The translations under genes and the position numbers were made by a program. Positions 8,138 to 16,886 of a stretch of 45,610 bases of DNA are shown piece by piece (position 1 is the first letter of the stretch; every line of letters begins with the position of its first letter). The DNA lies in the NCBI RefSeq assembly GCF_014268615.1, contig NZ_JABWQV010000020.1, positions 1 to 45,610 on the forward strand. The letters are read 5' to 3'. The DNA is from Pseudomonas tehranensis. Lineage in GTDB: Bacteria > Pseudomonadota > Gammaproteobacteria > Pseudomonadales > Pseudomonadaceae. The notes below the pieces were generated by a model, which saw only the letters and a program-made list of their open reading frames with translations, searched no databases and had not been told where the DNA came from.

Positions 8138-9901
8138 TCAATGCCCGGACGATTCCTTGTGATTGTCCAGGGTCTCCAGCAAGGCCACCTGCATCCGCGT
8201 ATGCAGGCGGACGAACCAGCGCCAGAGCAATGCCGCCACGGCCGTGGCCACCACCGCGATCAGTACCAGCAACTTGTTGGTCGGTAGAATACTGGCCGAC
8301 AAGGCTGCCAAGAGCAGGAAAATCATCAGCAGCGAGAGGATCGGGATCACTTCTGCGATCACTCGACGCACGCGCTGGGTGTGACGGCCGGCCATCTCCG
8401 GCTTCACGCCCATTTCCGCCAGCAGCATCGACAACGCCTTGAGCTTGCGATACGCGGCAATCAAAAACGGCAGCGACAACAACAACGCCCCGCCCCAGAT
8501 CAGCGCTTTCTGCCAACTCGGGTCGCTGATCCAGGCTTGCAGATAGGCCGACATTTGTTCGGCAAAGTAGCCACCGGCGATAAAAATCGCGATGACCAGC
8601 GCCAGGTTGATGCCCACCTGCAGCAAAATCCGCCGGATCATGGCGGCTAACAGCGCGCCCTCCCCTTGGGGTTGAATGCTGCGAAGCCACTCGCCATACA
8701 TTCCCAGTACCCTCGACAGCCGTTGTGGCATAACGGCAGCCAGCCTGACCGATAAAGGGTCGGCGGCCCGGATCAGGTAAGGCGTCAGCAGAGTGGTCAG
8801 TACCGAAACCGCGACCGCTACCGGATAAAGGAAATCGCTGGTGACCTGCAAGGTCATCCCCAGCGATGCGATGATGAAAGAAAATTCGCCGATCTGCGAA
8901 AGGCCCATCCCGACTCGCAGCGAGGTCCGCCCGTCGTTGCCGGCAATAAAAGCACCGAGGCCGCAGGACAGCACCTTGCCCAACACCACTGCGCCAGTGA
9001 TTACGGCAATCGGCCAAGCGTATTGGAGCAATATGACCGGATCGAGCATCAGCCCGATGGCGACGAAGAAAATCGCGCTGAACAGGTCGCGCACCGGCTC
9101 CACCAGTCGCTCGATTTTCAGCAACTGCCGCGACTCGGCCATGATCGCGCCGATCAGAAACGCTCCCAGCACCATGCTGTATTCCAGCTTTACCACCAGT
9201 AGGCAAAAGCCGAAACACAGGCCCAGCACGGTGATCAGCAACATCTCGTCGCTGTCGAACTTCGCCACGTAAGCCAGCAGCCTGGGCACCAGCAAAATGC
9301 CGATCACCAGGGCGACGATCATGAATAACGACAATTTGCCGACCGTGGAGAACACTTCGCCGGAGCTGACCGTCCCGCTGACAGCGATGCTCGACAGCAA
9401 GGCGATAATGCCGATGCCCAGGATGTCTTCGACGATCAGGACCCCGAAGATCAACTGCGCAAAGCGCTCGTTCTTCATCTTCAGGTCATTGAGGGCTTTG
9501 ACGATGATGGTGGTCGAAGAGATGGCCAGGATTGCCCCGAGGAACAACGAGTCCATGGTGTTCCATTCGAACCAGCGCCCGATTTCGTAGCCGATCCAGA
9601 TCATCAACACAATTTCGAGGAACGCCGCGATGAACGCCGTGGCACCCACCTTGAACAGCTTGCGCAGGCTGAACTCCAGGCCCAGATAAAACATGAGGAA
9701 GATGACCCCCAATTCGGCCAGGGTCTTGATCGTCTCTTCGTCGTGAATAAAACCGAAAGGCGGGGTATGCGGACCAATGATGAAGCCAGCAACGATGTAA
9801 CCCAGCACCACCGGTTGTTTGAAACGATGAAAGAGTACGGTGACCAGCCCCGCTGCCATCATGATGATCGCCAGGTCTTGAATAAAGCTGATGGCATGCA
9901 T
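8138..9901 (-). CDS. CPA2-family monovalent cation/proton antiporter
   Basis: A 587-residue polytopic inner-membrane protein. Residues 1-390 form the Na+/H+ exchanger domain of the KefB/KefC (CPA2) type, with 'GYIVAGFIIGPHTPPFG', 'LGVIFLMFYLGLEFS' and 'VLIVEDILGIGIIALL' typical of the core. The C-terminal 200 residues carry further membrane segments instead of the cytosolic RCK/TrkA-N domain of KefB/C, so regulation by glutathione adducts is not expected. It probably exchanges K+ or Na+ for protons. Start ATG at 9901 is preceded by AGGGAG at good spacing. In P. aeruginosa the like gene is next to pdxY and a thioesterase, as here. Confidence 0.88.
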   Translation of the reverse strand: MHAISFIQDLAIIMMAAGLVTVLFHRFKQPVVLGYIVAGFIIGPHTPPFGFIHDEETIKTLAELGVIFLMFYLGLEFSLRKLFKVGATAFIAAFLEIVLMIWIGYEIGRWFEWNTMDSLFLGAILAISSTTIIVKALNDLKMKNERFAQLIFGVLIVEDILGIGIIALLSSIAVSGTVSSGEVFSTVGKLSLFMIVALVIGILLVPRLLAYVAKFDSDEMLLITVLGLCFGFCLLVVKLEYSMVLGAFLIGAIMAESRQLLKIERLVEPVRDLFSAIFFVAIGLMLDPVILLQYAWPIAVITGAVVLGKVLSCGLGAFIAGNDGRTSLRVGMGLSQIGEFSFIIASLGMTLQVTSDFLYPVAVAVSVLTTLLTPYLIRAADPLSVRLAAVMPQRLSRVLGMYGEWLRSIQPQGEGALLAAMIRRILLQVGINLALVIAIFIAGGYFAEQMSAYLQAWISDPSWQKALIWGGALLLSLPFLIAAYRKLKALSMLLAEMGVKPEMAGRHTQRVRRVIAEVIPILSLLMIFLLLAALSASILPTNKLLVLIAVVATAVAALLWRWFVRLHTRMQVALLETLDNHKESSGH

Positions 9902-10156
9902 GGTGGGGCTCCCTGTTCAGATGACCTATCACAGAGCTGGATAAGGCCGTTTCCATTGTAGGAAATACCCTCGCAAGGGGCTTTTGAAGGGTACCACCGC
10001 GACTTCCGACAAAAAGACAGTGCAATATATGGAAACAGATCCACCGGGGCGTGACGGCTGCCACAGGCGCAGCGTCCCGATACTGGTAGTTTGAAAACCT
10101 TCCAGCACCCGCAGAGGTGCACTCCCGAAATTGCTGCCTTGAACCGTGAGTACGTT

Positions 10157-10642
10157 ATGGAACCCGGAAACGCCCAGCTGTCGATGACGGTGCTGATGAC
10201 CCCCGATATGGCCAACTTCTCTGGCAATGTCCATGGCGGCACCCTGCTCAAGTACCTCGACGAAGTCGCCTACGCCTGCGCCAGCCGCTACGCCGGGCGC
10301 TATGTAGTGACGCTGTCGGTTGACCAGGTGATTTTCCGCGAGCCGATTCATGTCGGCGAATTGGTGACGTTTCTGGCGTCGGTGAATTACACCGGGAACA
10401 CCTCGATGGAAGTGGGCATCAAAGTCGTGACCGAAAACATTCGTGAACGCTCGGTGCGCCACACCAACAGCTGCTTCTTCACCATGGTCGCGGTGGACGA
10501 CCAGCGCAAACCCGCCGCCGTCCCGCCATTGCAACCGCAGAACAGCGAAGAAAAACGCCGTTACGAACAAGCCCAGCAGCGTCGGCAGATTCGCCAGGAG
10601 CTGGAGAGGCGGTATCAGGAAATCAAGGCCGACGGGCCTTAA
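10157..10642 (+). CDS. Hotdog-fold acyl-CoA thioesterase
   Basis: A 161-residue single hotdog-domain protein of the YciA/BFIT type. It shows the segment 'NFSGNVHGGTLLKYLDEVAY' with the nucleotide/CoA site and catalytic Asp region, then 'VDQVIFREPIHVGELV'. The C-terminal 35 residues are charged and probably helical. It should hydrolyse acyl-CoA in the cytoplasm; substrate length cannot be read. The ATG at 10157 follows GTGAG and gives the usual family start; an in-frame TTG at 10091 would add 22 unlikely residues. It converges with pdxY. Confidence 0.88.
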   Translation: MEPGNAQLSMTVLMTPDMANFSGNVHGGTLLKYLDEVAYACASRYAGRYVVTLSVDQVIFREPIHVGELVTFLASVNYTGNTSMEVGIKVVTENIRERSVRHTNSCFFTMVAVDDQRKPAAVPPLQPQNSEEKRRYEQAQQRRQIRQELERRYQEIKADGP

Positions 10643-10681
10643 CAGATCCGCCCGGCTCGCGCCCACAGGGATTGGCGTTGA

Positions 10682-11554
10682 TCAGAGGCTGATCGGTACA
10701 GCTTCGAACCTTACCCTCGGATGGGTGATCCGGTCCTGGGCGCGTACCAGTTCCAACTCGTAACTGGCGCACGCCTGGGTTTCCAGCAGGACTTCGTGCA
10801 CGGCTGCGGCCGTAAATTCGAGCGCCGCCACCAGGCTGTCACCCAGCAACACCCGCGCCAGGAACAGTCCCGAGGTCAAGTCACCCACCCCCACCGGCTG
10901 GCGAGGGAAAGCCAACAAAGGACGGCGCAGATGCCAGCTTCCATCAGCGGTCACGAGCAACATTTCGAAGCTGTCCTCGGGCTTACCCGGATAGGCCAGA
11001 TGTTTGACGAGTATCGCTTTGGGTCCGCGGGCCAGGAGCACGCGAGCCATAGCCACGCAGTCCAGCAGCGACTGCGCCTTGCGTCCCGAAAAGCTGTCCA
11101 GCTCCAGCTGGTTTGGGCACATGATGTCCGCCACACTGGCAGCTTGCTCCAGAAGAAAATCGCTCACCTCGGGCGCCACGATGCAACCCTTCTCCGGATG
11201 CCCCATGACCGGATCACACAAATAAATTACCTTGGGATTGCACGCCTTGATTCGCGTCACGCCCGCCAGAATCGCCTGTCCTTGGGCGGCGCTGCCCAGG
11301 TAACCGGACAACACCGCGTCACAATTGCCCAGCTCGCCGATCGCCGCGATCCCCTCTACCAATGCCGGTATCTGATCAGAGGCAAGCACGTCGCCGGTCC
11401 ACTGTCCGTACTGAGTGTGATTGGAAAATTGCACGGTGTTGAGCGGCCAGACATTCACCCCAACCCGCTGCATAGGAAAGACTGAAGCGCTGTTACCGGC
11501 GTGGCCGAAGACCACGTGAGACTGGATGGCAAGCAGATGAGGGGTACGTTTCAT
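10682..11554 (-). CDS. pdxY: Pyridoxal kinase PdxY
   Basis: A 290-residue ribokinase-superfamily enzyme that phosphorylates pyridoxal in the vitamin B6 salvage pathway. Diagnostic stretches are '[17 protein letters not shown]' at the N-terminus, 'SGYLGSAAQ', 'YLCDPVMGH', '[12 protein letters not shown]' and the C-terminal catalytic '[14 protein letters not shown]' with the Asp base. E. coli PdxY has 287 residues. Start ATG at 11554 (preceded by GGAA) is preferred over an upstream start at 11587, which would add 11 residues before the family N-terminus. Confidence 0.94.
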   Translation of the reverse strand: MKRTPHLLAIQSHVVFGHAGNSASVFPMQRVGVNVWPLNTVQFSNHTQYGQWTGDVLASDQIPALVEGIAAIGELGNCDAVLSGYLGSAAQGQAILAGVTRIKACNPKVIYLCDPVMGHPEKGCIVAPEVSDFLLEQAASVADIMCPNQLELDSFSGRKAQSLLDCVAMARVLLARGPKAILVKHLAYPGKPEDSFEMLLVTADGSWHLRRPLLAFPRQPVGVGDLTSGLFLARVLLGDSLVAALEFTAAAVHEVLLETQACASYELELVRAQDRITHPRVRFEAVPISL

Positions 11555-11673
11555 GCGGGATGTTTCCGTAAAACGAATGAAATTCAAGCCGCGCAGTATG
11601 CGACTAAACGCAGCCTGTACGACAGACCGGGGACACAGTTAAGCTGACAGCAACTTGTAGGAGCACTTCGTTC

Positions 11674-12096
11674 ATGCTGACCCTTGGAAATATTTTCGTG
11701 CTGATGCTGCTGGCTACCGCCGGCGCCTGGCTGTGGCACAACCATGGTTTGCGCGAACGAGCGTTGGCGAGGGTCATGCAACATTGCGCCAACCTCAAGA
11801 TCGAGCTGCTGGACGGCAACGTGGCGCTGAAAAAGATTGGGTTCGTCAAAGACGCCAGCGGACGCCGGCGCCTGGCCCGTATCTATAACTTCGAATTCAC
11901 CGTCACGGGTGAATCGCGCCATTCGGGCACTATTACCCAGTTCGGGGCCCACAGCGCGCAAATCGAGCTGGCGCCCTACCCAATGCCGTTCGAAGAGTCA
12001 GCGCCGACACCGATCGAACCGGTCCAGACCAGACCCAGGGCCGAAGTCATCGAGTTGAGTCAGTGGCGCCAGGAACACAACAAGTGGAAGCCTTGA
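11674..12096 (+). CDS. DUF3301 single-pass membrane protein
   Basis: A 140-residue protein with an N-terminal membrane anchor (about residues 4-22) and a small cytoplasmic domain containing the conserved DUF3301 features 'LLDGNVALKKIGFVKD' and 'RRRLARIYNFEFTVTG'. The last 40 residues are proline-rich. Function is unknown; the family is widespread in gammaproteobacteria. TAGGAG precedes the ATG. It converges with the CobW-like gene with only 12 bases between stops. Confidence 0.82.
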   Translation: MLTLGNIFVLMLLATAGAWLWHNHGLRERALARVMQHCANLKIELLDGNVALKKIGFVKDASGRRRLARIYNFEFTVTGESRHSGTITQFGAHSAQIELAPYPMPFEESAPTPIEPVQTRPRAEVIELSQWRQEHNKWKP

Positions 12097-12108
12097 GGCA
12101 AGGCTGAC

Positions 12109-13074
12109 TCACGGGCACCGACAGTTCGCCAGACCGGCTTGCAGCGCCGCCACGTCTTGAGGTCCATCAAAAATCAATTCGATTCGTGAGTCCTGGCGCC
12201 ACTCGCTCGCCTGCCACCGCAGCGTCGCGCCCTCCAGCGCATTGGCTGAAACCCAGCCATCGGCGCTGTGGATAACCATCTTCGCCCGTTTCCAGCCGCG
12301 ACCTTGCAGCCAGCGCGTCAGCGTCGCCGTGTCCAGTCGCTGACTCGGATGCCAACGCCAGCCAATACTCCAGCCGCCTTCCTGTTGCTGATACAGGCAG
12401 ATGGGCGATGTCGGGTTGGTCCAGACGGCCGGCATCTGTCCCACCTCCTTGGGCAGACTCACGTTATCCACAGCCCCGCTTCCCTGAGCTGCAAGACCTG
12501 GTAGTCGATCGATCGGCATCACAGCCTGTTGGGTCCAGTACAAGGCAATCGCCGGCAGTTGCGCAGTGATGCCCAGGCGTTCGGTTTCGCTCAGGTGCTC
12601 GGATTTGTTCAGCACCACCAACCCTGCATCGGCCAGAGTTTGCCGTTGGGCGTCGAGCAACGGCGTGCCATCCGCCATCGCTCGGGCATCAAGCACCAAC
12701 ACGCAAGGCTGAACCGCCAGCACGCCGAGCCATGGCCTTTCGTTCAGTTGCCGCATCAACTGCGCCGGATGGCCCAGGCCGGAGGGCTCGATAAACAGTC
12801 GATCCGGGCGCGCCTTGCGCAGTAACCGAGCGAGGCCGATCTGAAAGGGCGCGCCGTTGACGCAACACAAACAGCCCCCGGCCACTTCGCCCAGTGCGAT
12901 ACCATCGGCAGTCTGGGTCAGCAACGCCGCGTCCAGGCCGATTTGACCAAACTCGTTGATCAGCACCGCCCAGCGCTCATTCGCCGGGCGCTGCGCCAGC
13001 AATTGCTTGATCAGGCTGGTCTTGCCAGCACCTAAGGGGCCTGCGATGACGTGGGTGGGAATGTTCTGCAACAT
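12109..13074 (-). CDS. COG0523 (CobW-like) GTPase, zinc-starvation group
   Basis: A 321-residue G3E-family GTPase with Walker A 'GPLGAGKTS' (about residues 12-20), the metal-binding CxCC motif 'GGCLCC' (about 66-71), 'EPSGLGHP', the base-recognition motif 'NKSE', and a C-terminal CobW_C domain (about 225-310). COG0523 proteins bind zinc or other metals and act as metallochaperones or metal insertases; members beside folE2 and Zur boxes are usually zinc-related. It lies in the order known for P. aeruginosa PA5532-PA5535. No Zur box is visible directly upstream; its start is only 27 bases from the divergent 13102 gene, so it may be read from the upstream GTPase/DUF1826 transcript. Confidence 0.88.
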   Translation of the reverse strand: MLQNIPTHVIAGPLGAGKTSLIKQLLAQRPANERWAVLINEFGQIGLDAALLTQTADGIALGEVAGGCLCCVNGAPFQIGLARLLRKARPDRLFIEPSGLGHPAQLMRQLNERPWLGVLAVQPCVLVLDARAMADGTPLLDAQRQTLADAGLVVLNKSEHLSETERLGITAQLPAIALYWTQQAVMPIDRLPGLAAQGSGAVDNVSLPKEVGQMPAVWTNPTSPICLYQQQEGGWSIGWRWHPSQRLDTATLTRWLQGRGWKRAKMVIHSADGWVSANALEGATLRWQASEWRQDSRIELIFDGPQDVAALQAGLANCRCP

Positions 13075-13101
13075 AATCGGCGGCTTTCGATGGAGGTGAA
13101 C

Positions 13102-13455
13102 ATGCGGTTGATCGGCTGTTTTTTATTGGCGCTGACGTCGAGCCAGGCGCTGGCCCAGGCTTGTGTCGTGCATAGCCAGGCAGAACGGCTCGATGTGAAA
13201 GTCTGCCAGCAGAACCGCAATATTCCACAGAAACTGTTCGCCGACGGCTTCTGCCAGCCAAACCTTGCCGGACAAAAAGTCGAGGTGCAGTACGTCGATC
13301 AATGCCCTGGCGGCGCGTTTGGCATCTGCAGCAATGCCCAGGTCGCCAATATGCCCTACCGCCAGGATATTCACTATTACGGCGTGGCCAGCGATGCGGC
13401 CTATCTGCAGCCGTTCTGTGAAGGACAAAGTCAGGGCAACTGGCTCAAACCTTAA
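13102..13455 (+). CDS. Small exported cysteine-containing protein
   Basis: A 117-residue protein with a clear signal peptide (cleavage near 'QALAQA') and six cysteines in the mature part, which suggests disulfides in the periplasm. No catalytic motif is recognised. Homologues in Pseudomonas are sometimes labelled NADH:ubiquinone oxidoreductase-like, which the sequence does not support. The start ATG at 13102 follows TGGAGGTGAA; an in-frame ATG 12 bases upstream overlaps that ribosome site. It lies on the strand opposite to its neighbours, ends 4 bases inside the DUF1826 gene, and starts 27 bases from the CobW-like gene. Confidence 0.75.
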   Translation: MRLIGCFLLALTSSQALAQACVVHSQAERLDVKVCQQNRNIPQKLFADGFCQPNLAGQKVEVQYVDQCPGGAFGICSNAQVANMPYRQDIHYYGVASDAAYLQPFCEGQSQGNWLKP

Positions 13456-14105
13456 GCGAGCCAGTCCAGAGTAAGGATCAATCGACGCTCCCCCGGCGCC
13501 AGCTGCGGCGAACGATGGATCAGGCCCATGCCCTCGTTTCCATGCCACTTCTCGCCTTTGAGCAGCGCCACATCGCCACAGGCAAGCTGCTGAACCGCAT
13601 GCGGGTCACCCGGTTCAGCTTCAGGCTGCCCCAGACATCGACGATCCATCACACCCTCCTTTAGCCACTGGCTACCCACGCCGGCGTACGTGGTGATCAG
13701 TCGTACCGGCACATGGTCGACGTGAAAACGCGGGCACATGGCCTTGTCCAGCGTTCGCAGGCGCAGGCCGACACGTCTGGCGCCCAGCAGGCAGGCAAAC
13801 GCACTGACCAGCCAGGAGACATCGGTGATGAAGCCTTCATAGCCATGCAGATCGCCAAAGCCTGCGGCGAGACCGTCCAGTGCCGGTTGCGCGTCCTCCT
13901 GCGGCAGGTCGAGCACCCGCGATTCGGCCAGAGGCTGACCCATGGAAAGCACCATGGCCGCAAAATCGCTGATGTGCACCGGCAGTTGACGTTGCCAGAC
14001 CGTCAGGTTGGCATCGTCGTCCAGAATTTGCGTCAGGATCCGCGGAGTGTCGCCCTGAACCTGGCGTACCTGCTCTTCCCGCTTCGCACTGGGCGCCAGC
14101 ATCAC
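13452..14105 (-). CDS. DUF1826 protein
   Basis: A 217-residue cytoplasmic protein of the DUF1826 family, which is found next to COG0523 GTPases and Zur-regulated genes in Pseudomonas. Conserved-looking parts are '[19 protein letters not shown]', 'LLKGEKW' and the terminal '[13 protein letters not shown]'. The His/Asp-rich first segment and late His residues could bind a metal or form a cupin-like site, but this is inference. The start is GTG at 14105 (4-base overlap with the upstream GTPase) or ATG at 14102 (1-base overlap); both imply translational coupling to the Zur-controlled GTPase. Confidence 0.8.
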   Translation of the reverse strand: MMLAPSAKREEQVRQVQGDTPRILTQILDDDANLTVWQRQLPVHISDFAAMVLSMGQPLAESRVLDLPQEDAQPALDGLAAGFGDLHGYEGFITDVSWLVSAFACLLGARRVGLRLRTLDKAMCPRFHVDHVPVRLITTYAGVGSQWLKEGVMDRRCLGQPEAEPGDPHAVQQLACGDVALLKGEKWHGNEGMGLIHRSPQLAPGERRLILTLDWLA

Positions 14106-15310
14106 GCTGCGGCCTCGTCATGCCAGGGGCCGAACGGGTCCGGCAGCAAACGCCAACTGTCGACACCCAGGGCCATTTCCGCGTCACTGAGCAGGCAAGC
14201 GTCCAGCTCGGCAGTCAGTTGCGTGAAGTCGATATTCTGACCGATGAATACCAGCTCCTGCCGGCAATCACCGGTGGCGGGAAGCCAGTTTTTCAGGATG
14301 GCTGCGGTACTTTCCCCATCTTGCGGCCATTGGCTTTTCGGCACAAACCGCCACCAGCGCCCGGCGAATCCATGTCGCATCAAGCCGCCGGCCTGGGACC
14401 AACTGCCCGCTTCCTCATGTTTGCTGGCCAACCAGAAGAAGCCCTTGGAGCGCAGGAGCTTGCCATTGGTCCACGGACGGTCGATAAAGCTGAAAAACCG
14501 CTGGGGATGAAACGGCCGGCGCGCCCGGTAAGCTGCCGAAGCGATACCGTATTCTTCGGTTTCGGGCACGTGCTCACCGCGTAGTTCCTGTAGCCAGCCC
14601 GGTGCTTGAGCCGCGCGCTCGAAGTCGAAAAGGCCTGTGTCGAGAATCTTTTCCAGCGGTACTTGGCCCATGACCATGGGAATGATCTGCGCCTGGGCGT
14701 TGAGCCGTTCCAGAATCGCGATCAACTCCTCCCGTTCGTGACGGCCGACCAAATCGATTTTGCTGATCAGAATCACATCGGCGAACTCGATCTGCTCAAT
14801 CAGCAGATCAGTAATGGAACGCTCGTCCTCCTCCCCCAGGGTTTCGCCTCGTGAAGCGAGGCTTTCGGCCGCCTGGAAATCCAGCAGGAAATTTACGCCA
14901 TCGACCACCGTCACCATCGTGTCGAGCCGTGCCACATCGGCCAGGCTGCGGCCCTGCTCATCACGAAAAGTAAAGGTTTCCGCCACCGGCAAGGGTTCGG
15001 AAATCCCCGTGGACTCGATCAGCAGATAGTCGAAGCGGCCTTCCCTGGCGAGCTGGCCGACTTCTTCCAGCAAGTCTTCACGCAATGTGCAGCAAATGCA
15101 GCCGTTACTCATCTCCACCAGTTTCTCTTCAGACCGGCTTAGGGTGACATCTCGCTGGACTTCGCTGCCATCGATGTTGATCTCGCTCATATCGTTGACG
15201 ATCACAGCGACACGCAGGTTGTCGCGATTGCGCAGGACGTAATTGAGCAGTGTGCTTTTACCGGCGCCGAGAAATCCGGACAGCACGGTGACGGGAAGAC
15301 GATTGGGCAC
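14102..15310 (-). CDS. ZigA-type COG0523 zinc-responsive GTPase
   Basis: A 402-residue G3E GTPase with Walker A 'GFLGAGKST' (about residues 12-20), the CxCC motif 'NGCICC' (about 69-74), 'ESTGISEP', 'SKID', and a C-terminal CobW_C domain from about residue 255. Length and features match the zinc-starvation GTPases called ZigA or YeiR-like (PA5535 in P. aeruginosa), thought to deliver scarce zinc to client enzymes. It starts with GTG at 15310, preceded by AGGA. A perfect Zur box at 15411-15425 lies 101 bases upstream and is shared with the divergent exported protein, so zinc-dependent repression by Zur is likely. Confidence 0.9.
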   Translation of the reverse strand: MPNRLPVTVLSGFLGAGKSTLLNYVLRNRDNLRVAVIVNDMSEINIDGSEVQRDVTLSRSEEKLVEMSNGCICCTLREDLLEEVGQLAREGRFDYLLIESTGISEPLPVAETFTFRDEQGRSLADVARLDTMVTVVDGVNFLLDFQAAESLASRGETLGEEDERSITDLLIEQIEFADVILISKIDLVGRHEREELIAILERLNAQAQIIPMVMGQVPLEKILDTGLFDFERAAQAPGWLQELRGEHVPETEEYGIASAAYRARRPFHPQRFFSFIDRPWTNGKLLRSKGFFWLASKHEEAGSWSQAGGLMRHGFAGRWWRFVPKSQWPQDGESTAAILKNWLPATGDCRQELVFIGQNIDFTQLTAELDACLLSDAEMALGVDSWRLLPDPFGPWHDEAAA

Positions 15311-15410
15311 AGGTATATCCTCATCGGGCGGGCGGCGCTGACGCGGTTGAACGCAGGTCGCGGCTCTTTTCTTCAGGCTTGGGTTCGGTTCAAGGTCTAA
15401 GACTTTTTAA

Positions 15411-15425
15411 TGTTATAGTATAACA
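15411..15425. promoter_or_regulatory. Zur box (zinc uptake regulator operator) 1
   Basis: TGTTATAGTATAACA is a perfect 7-1-7 palindrome and fits the Zur operator of gammaproteobacteria. It lies between the divergent ZigA-type GTPase and the exported protein gene at 15472 (46 bases upstream of that ATG). An identical site is at 15945-15959. Confidence 0.88.
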
Positions 15426-15471
15426 ACAACATTTAACCAGCACCGCTGTTCAACCGGTCTGAAGTAAAAAC

Positions 15472-15864
15472 ATGCGCAATTTTCTGAAATTTGTATTCGC
15501 AAGCCCGATGCTGCTGTTGGCGCTGGATGTCTCAGCCCAAAGTCCTGTGTTGGCAAACTGCACTCGCAGCGCGAATTTACTGGCTTGTGTGGATGGGCAA
15601 GGCAATGCCTACAGTGTCATGACGGCCGGAAACACCCTTTATCTGCGCGGATTTGAAGTGACTGGCCGGCGCTATTGGGCCCAAACCACTAGCCGTTACG
15701 GCCAACTGACGTTCTTTACCGGAATAGCTTCTGACGGAGAGAGCTGGGTGGGATACAGCCGGCGCGTAGGCTGGACGACAATCAATCGTTTCTCGAGCTC
15801 GGGTGGAAGCACTGGGAAGTTCCTATGTGGACGCATAAGTGGGTGTCAGGACGCACCCCGCTGA
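15472..15864 (+). CDS. Small exported protein under a Zur box
   Basis: A 130-residue protein with a signal peptide (cleavage near 'DVSAQ') and four cysteines in two pairs near the ends of the mature domain, suggesting two disulfides. The rest is rich in Tyr, Trp, Gly, Ser and Thr, consistent with a small beta domain. It has no histidine, so a direct zinc-binding role is not obvious. No family is recognised. The position right downstream of a Zur box predicts induction in zinc starvation. The Shine-Dalgarno sequence is weak. A parS-like site begins 1 base after its stop codon. Confidence 0.72.
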   Translation: MRNFLKFVFASPMLLLALDVSAQSPVLANCTRSANLLACVDGQGNAYSVMTAGNTLYLRGFEVTGRRYWAQTTSRYGQLTFFTGIASDGESWVGYSRRVGWTTINRFSSSGGSTGKFLCGRISGCQDAPR

Positions 15865-15880
15865 TGTTTCACGTGGAACG
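15865..15880. other. parS-like ParB-binding site 1
   Basis: TGTTTCACGTGGAACG differs from the palindromic parS core (GTTCCACGTGGAAC in Pseudomonas; GTTTCACGTGAAAC in Bacillus) by one base in one arm. It is intergenic between the exported protein and folE2 and 525 bases from parS-like site 2. Confidence 0.7.
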
Positions 15881-15944
15881 GTTCGTAAGCCATCCCCCTG
15901 AGTAAAATGAAACTGCGTTCATGAATAGTGTTCGTCGCGCACAT

Positions 15945-15959
15945 TGTTATAGTATAACA
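15945..15959. promoter_or_regulatory. Zur box 2, upstream of folE2
   Basis: TGTTATAGTATAACA is identical to the box at 15411-15425. It ends 30 bases before the folE2 start codon and probably overlaps its -10 region, so zinc-loaded Zur would repress folE2 and the downstream importer genes. Confidence 0.9.
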
Positions 15960-15989
15960 TCTATTGTGTGCCTATGACGGACCTTGAAT

Positions 15990-16886
15990 ATGAATGCGTT
16001 AACTCTGCCGGACATTGCTGCGCAGGCTTCGCGCCAGTCCCTGCCCCTCGATTGGGTAGGCATGTGCGGCATCGCGGTACCCGTATTGATCGACGGTCAA
16101 CGTCTCACCGCGATCGCCGATGCCGGCGTCAGCCTTGACGATGGTGAGGCCCGTGGCATCCATATGTCACGCTTGTATCTGGCGCTGGAGCTGCTCGAAA
16201 ACGCAGCGCTGTCTCCTATGCTGTTACGCCGAATTCTCCAGCAATTCCTCGACAGTCACGTAGGTCTATCCGACGCCGCCTCGCTGAGCGTTCGCACCGA
16301 TCTGCTGTTTAAGCGCCCAGCGCTCGTCAGCCCACTGGCTGGCTGGAAGCGCTATCCGATCAACATCGAAGCCCACCTGAAAAATGATGTGTTCCACGTG
16401 GAACTGAACATTCAGATTGCCTATTCGTCCACCTGCCCTTGCTCGGCCGCGCTCGCTCGTCAGTTAATCCAGCAGCAATTTGTAGACGACTTTGCCAATC
16501 AGGCACTCGAGCACGCCAGCGTCCTGGCTTGGCTTGGCTCATCAAAAGGCATCGTCGCCACGCCGCACAGTCAGCGCAGCACGGCCACCTTGAATCTGCG
16601 GCTGAACCCGGGCGTCGACGAGCTGCCGCTGCTGTCCATCATTAACGAAGCTGAAGCGGCCCTCGGCACGGCTGTACAAACCGCAGTGAAACGGGCCGAT
16701 GAGCAAGCCTTCGCGCTCGCCAACGGTCAAAACTTGATGTTCTGTGAAGACGCCGCGCGGCGGCTGAGCATGGCTTTGCGGCGATCCCCCGATATCGCCA
16801 GCCTCAATGTGCGAGTGGTGCACGCCGAAAGTCTGCATGCCCATGACGCTGTGGCACAAAGCCGTTGGGTCAGGGAGGCACTGTGA
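15990..16886 (+). CDS. folE2: GTP cyclohydrolase FolE2 (type IB)
   Basis: A 298-residue zinc-independent GTP cyclohydrolase that converts GTP to 7,8-dihydroneopterin triphosphate for folate synthesis and replaces zinc-dependent FolE when zinc is scarce. The metal and catalytic residues are visible in 'SSTCPCSAAL' (Cys) and 'ATPHSQRS' (His); 'GWKRYPINIEAHL' and 'VELNIQIAYSSTCP' are family segments. ATG at 15990 was chosen over an in-frame TTG at 15984; ACGGA lies upstream. A Zur box precedes it. It overlaps the ABC ATPase gene by 4 bases (GTGA), so the two are co-translated. It contains a parS-like site at 16390-16405. Confidence 0.95.
   Translation: MNALTLPDIAAQASRQSLPLDWVGMCGIAVPVLIDGQRLTAIADAGVSLDDGEARGIHMSRLYLALELLENAALSPMLLRRILQQFLDSHVGLSDAASLSVRTDLLFKRPALVSPLAGWKRYPINIEAHLKNDVFHVELNIQIAYSSTCPCSAALARQLIQQQFVDDFANQALEHASVLAWLGSSKGIVATPHSQRSTATLNLRLNPGVDELPLLSIINEAEAALGTAVQTAVKRADEQAFALANGQNLMFCEDAARRLSMALRRSPDIASLNVRVVHAESLHAHDAVAQSRWVREAL
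16390..16405. other. parS-like ParB-binding site 2, inside folE2
   Basis: TGTTCCACGTGGAACT contains the perfect 14-base palindrome GTTCCACGTGGAAC, the Pseudomonas parS core. It lies in the coding sequence of folE2, where it encodes the run V-F-H-V-E-L. Confidence 0.85.

Noticed and set aside
7998..9218. 406-codon minus-strand frame overlapping the antiporter
   Set aside because: It is an alternative frame of the antiporter gene with no recognisable motif.
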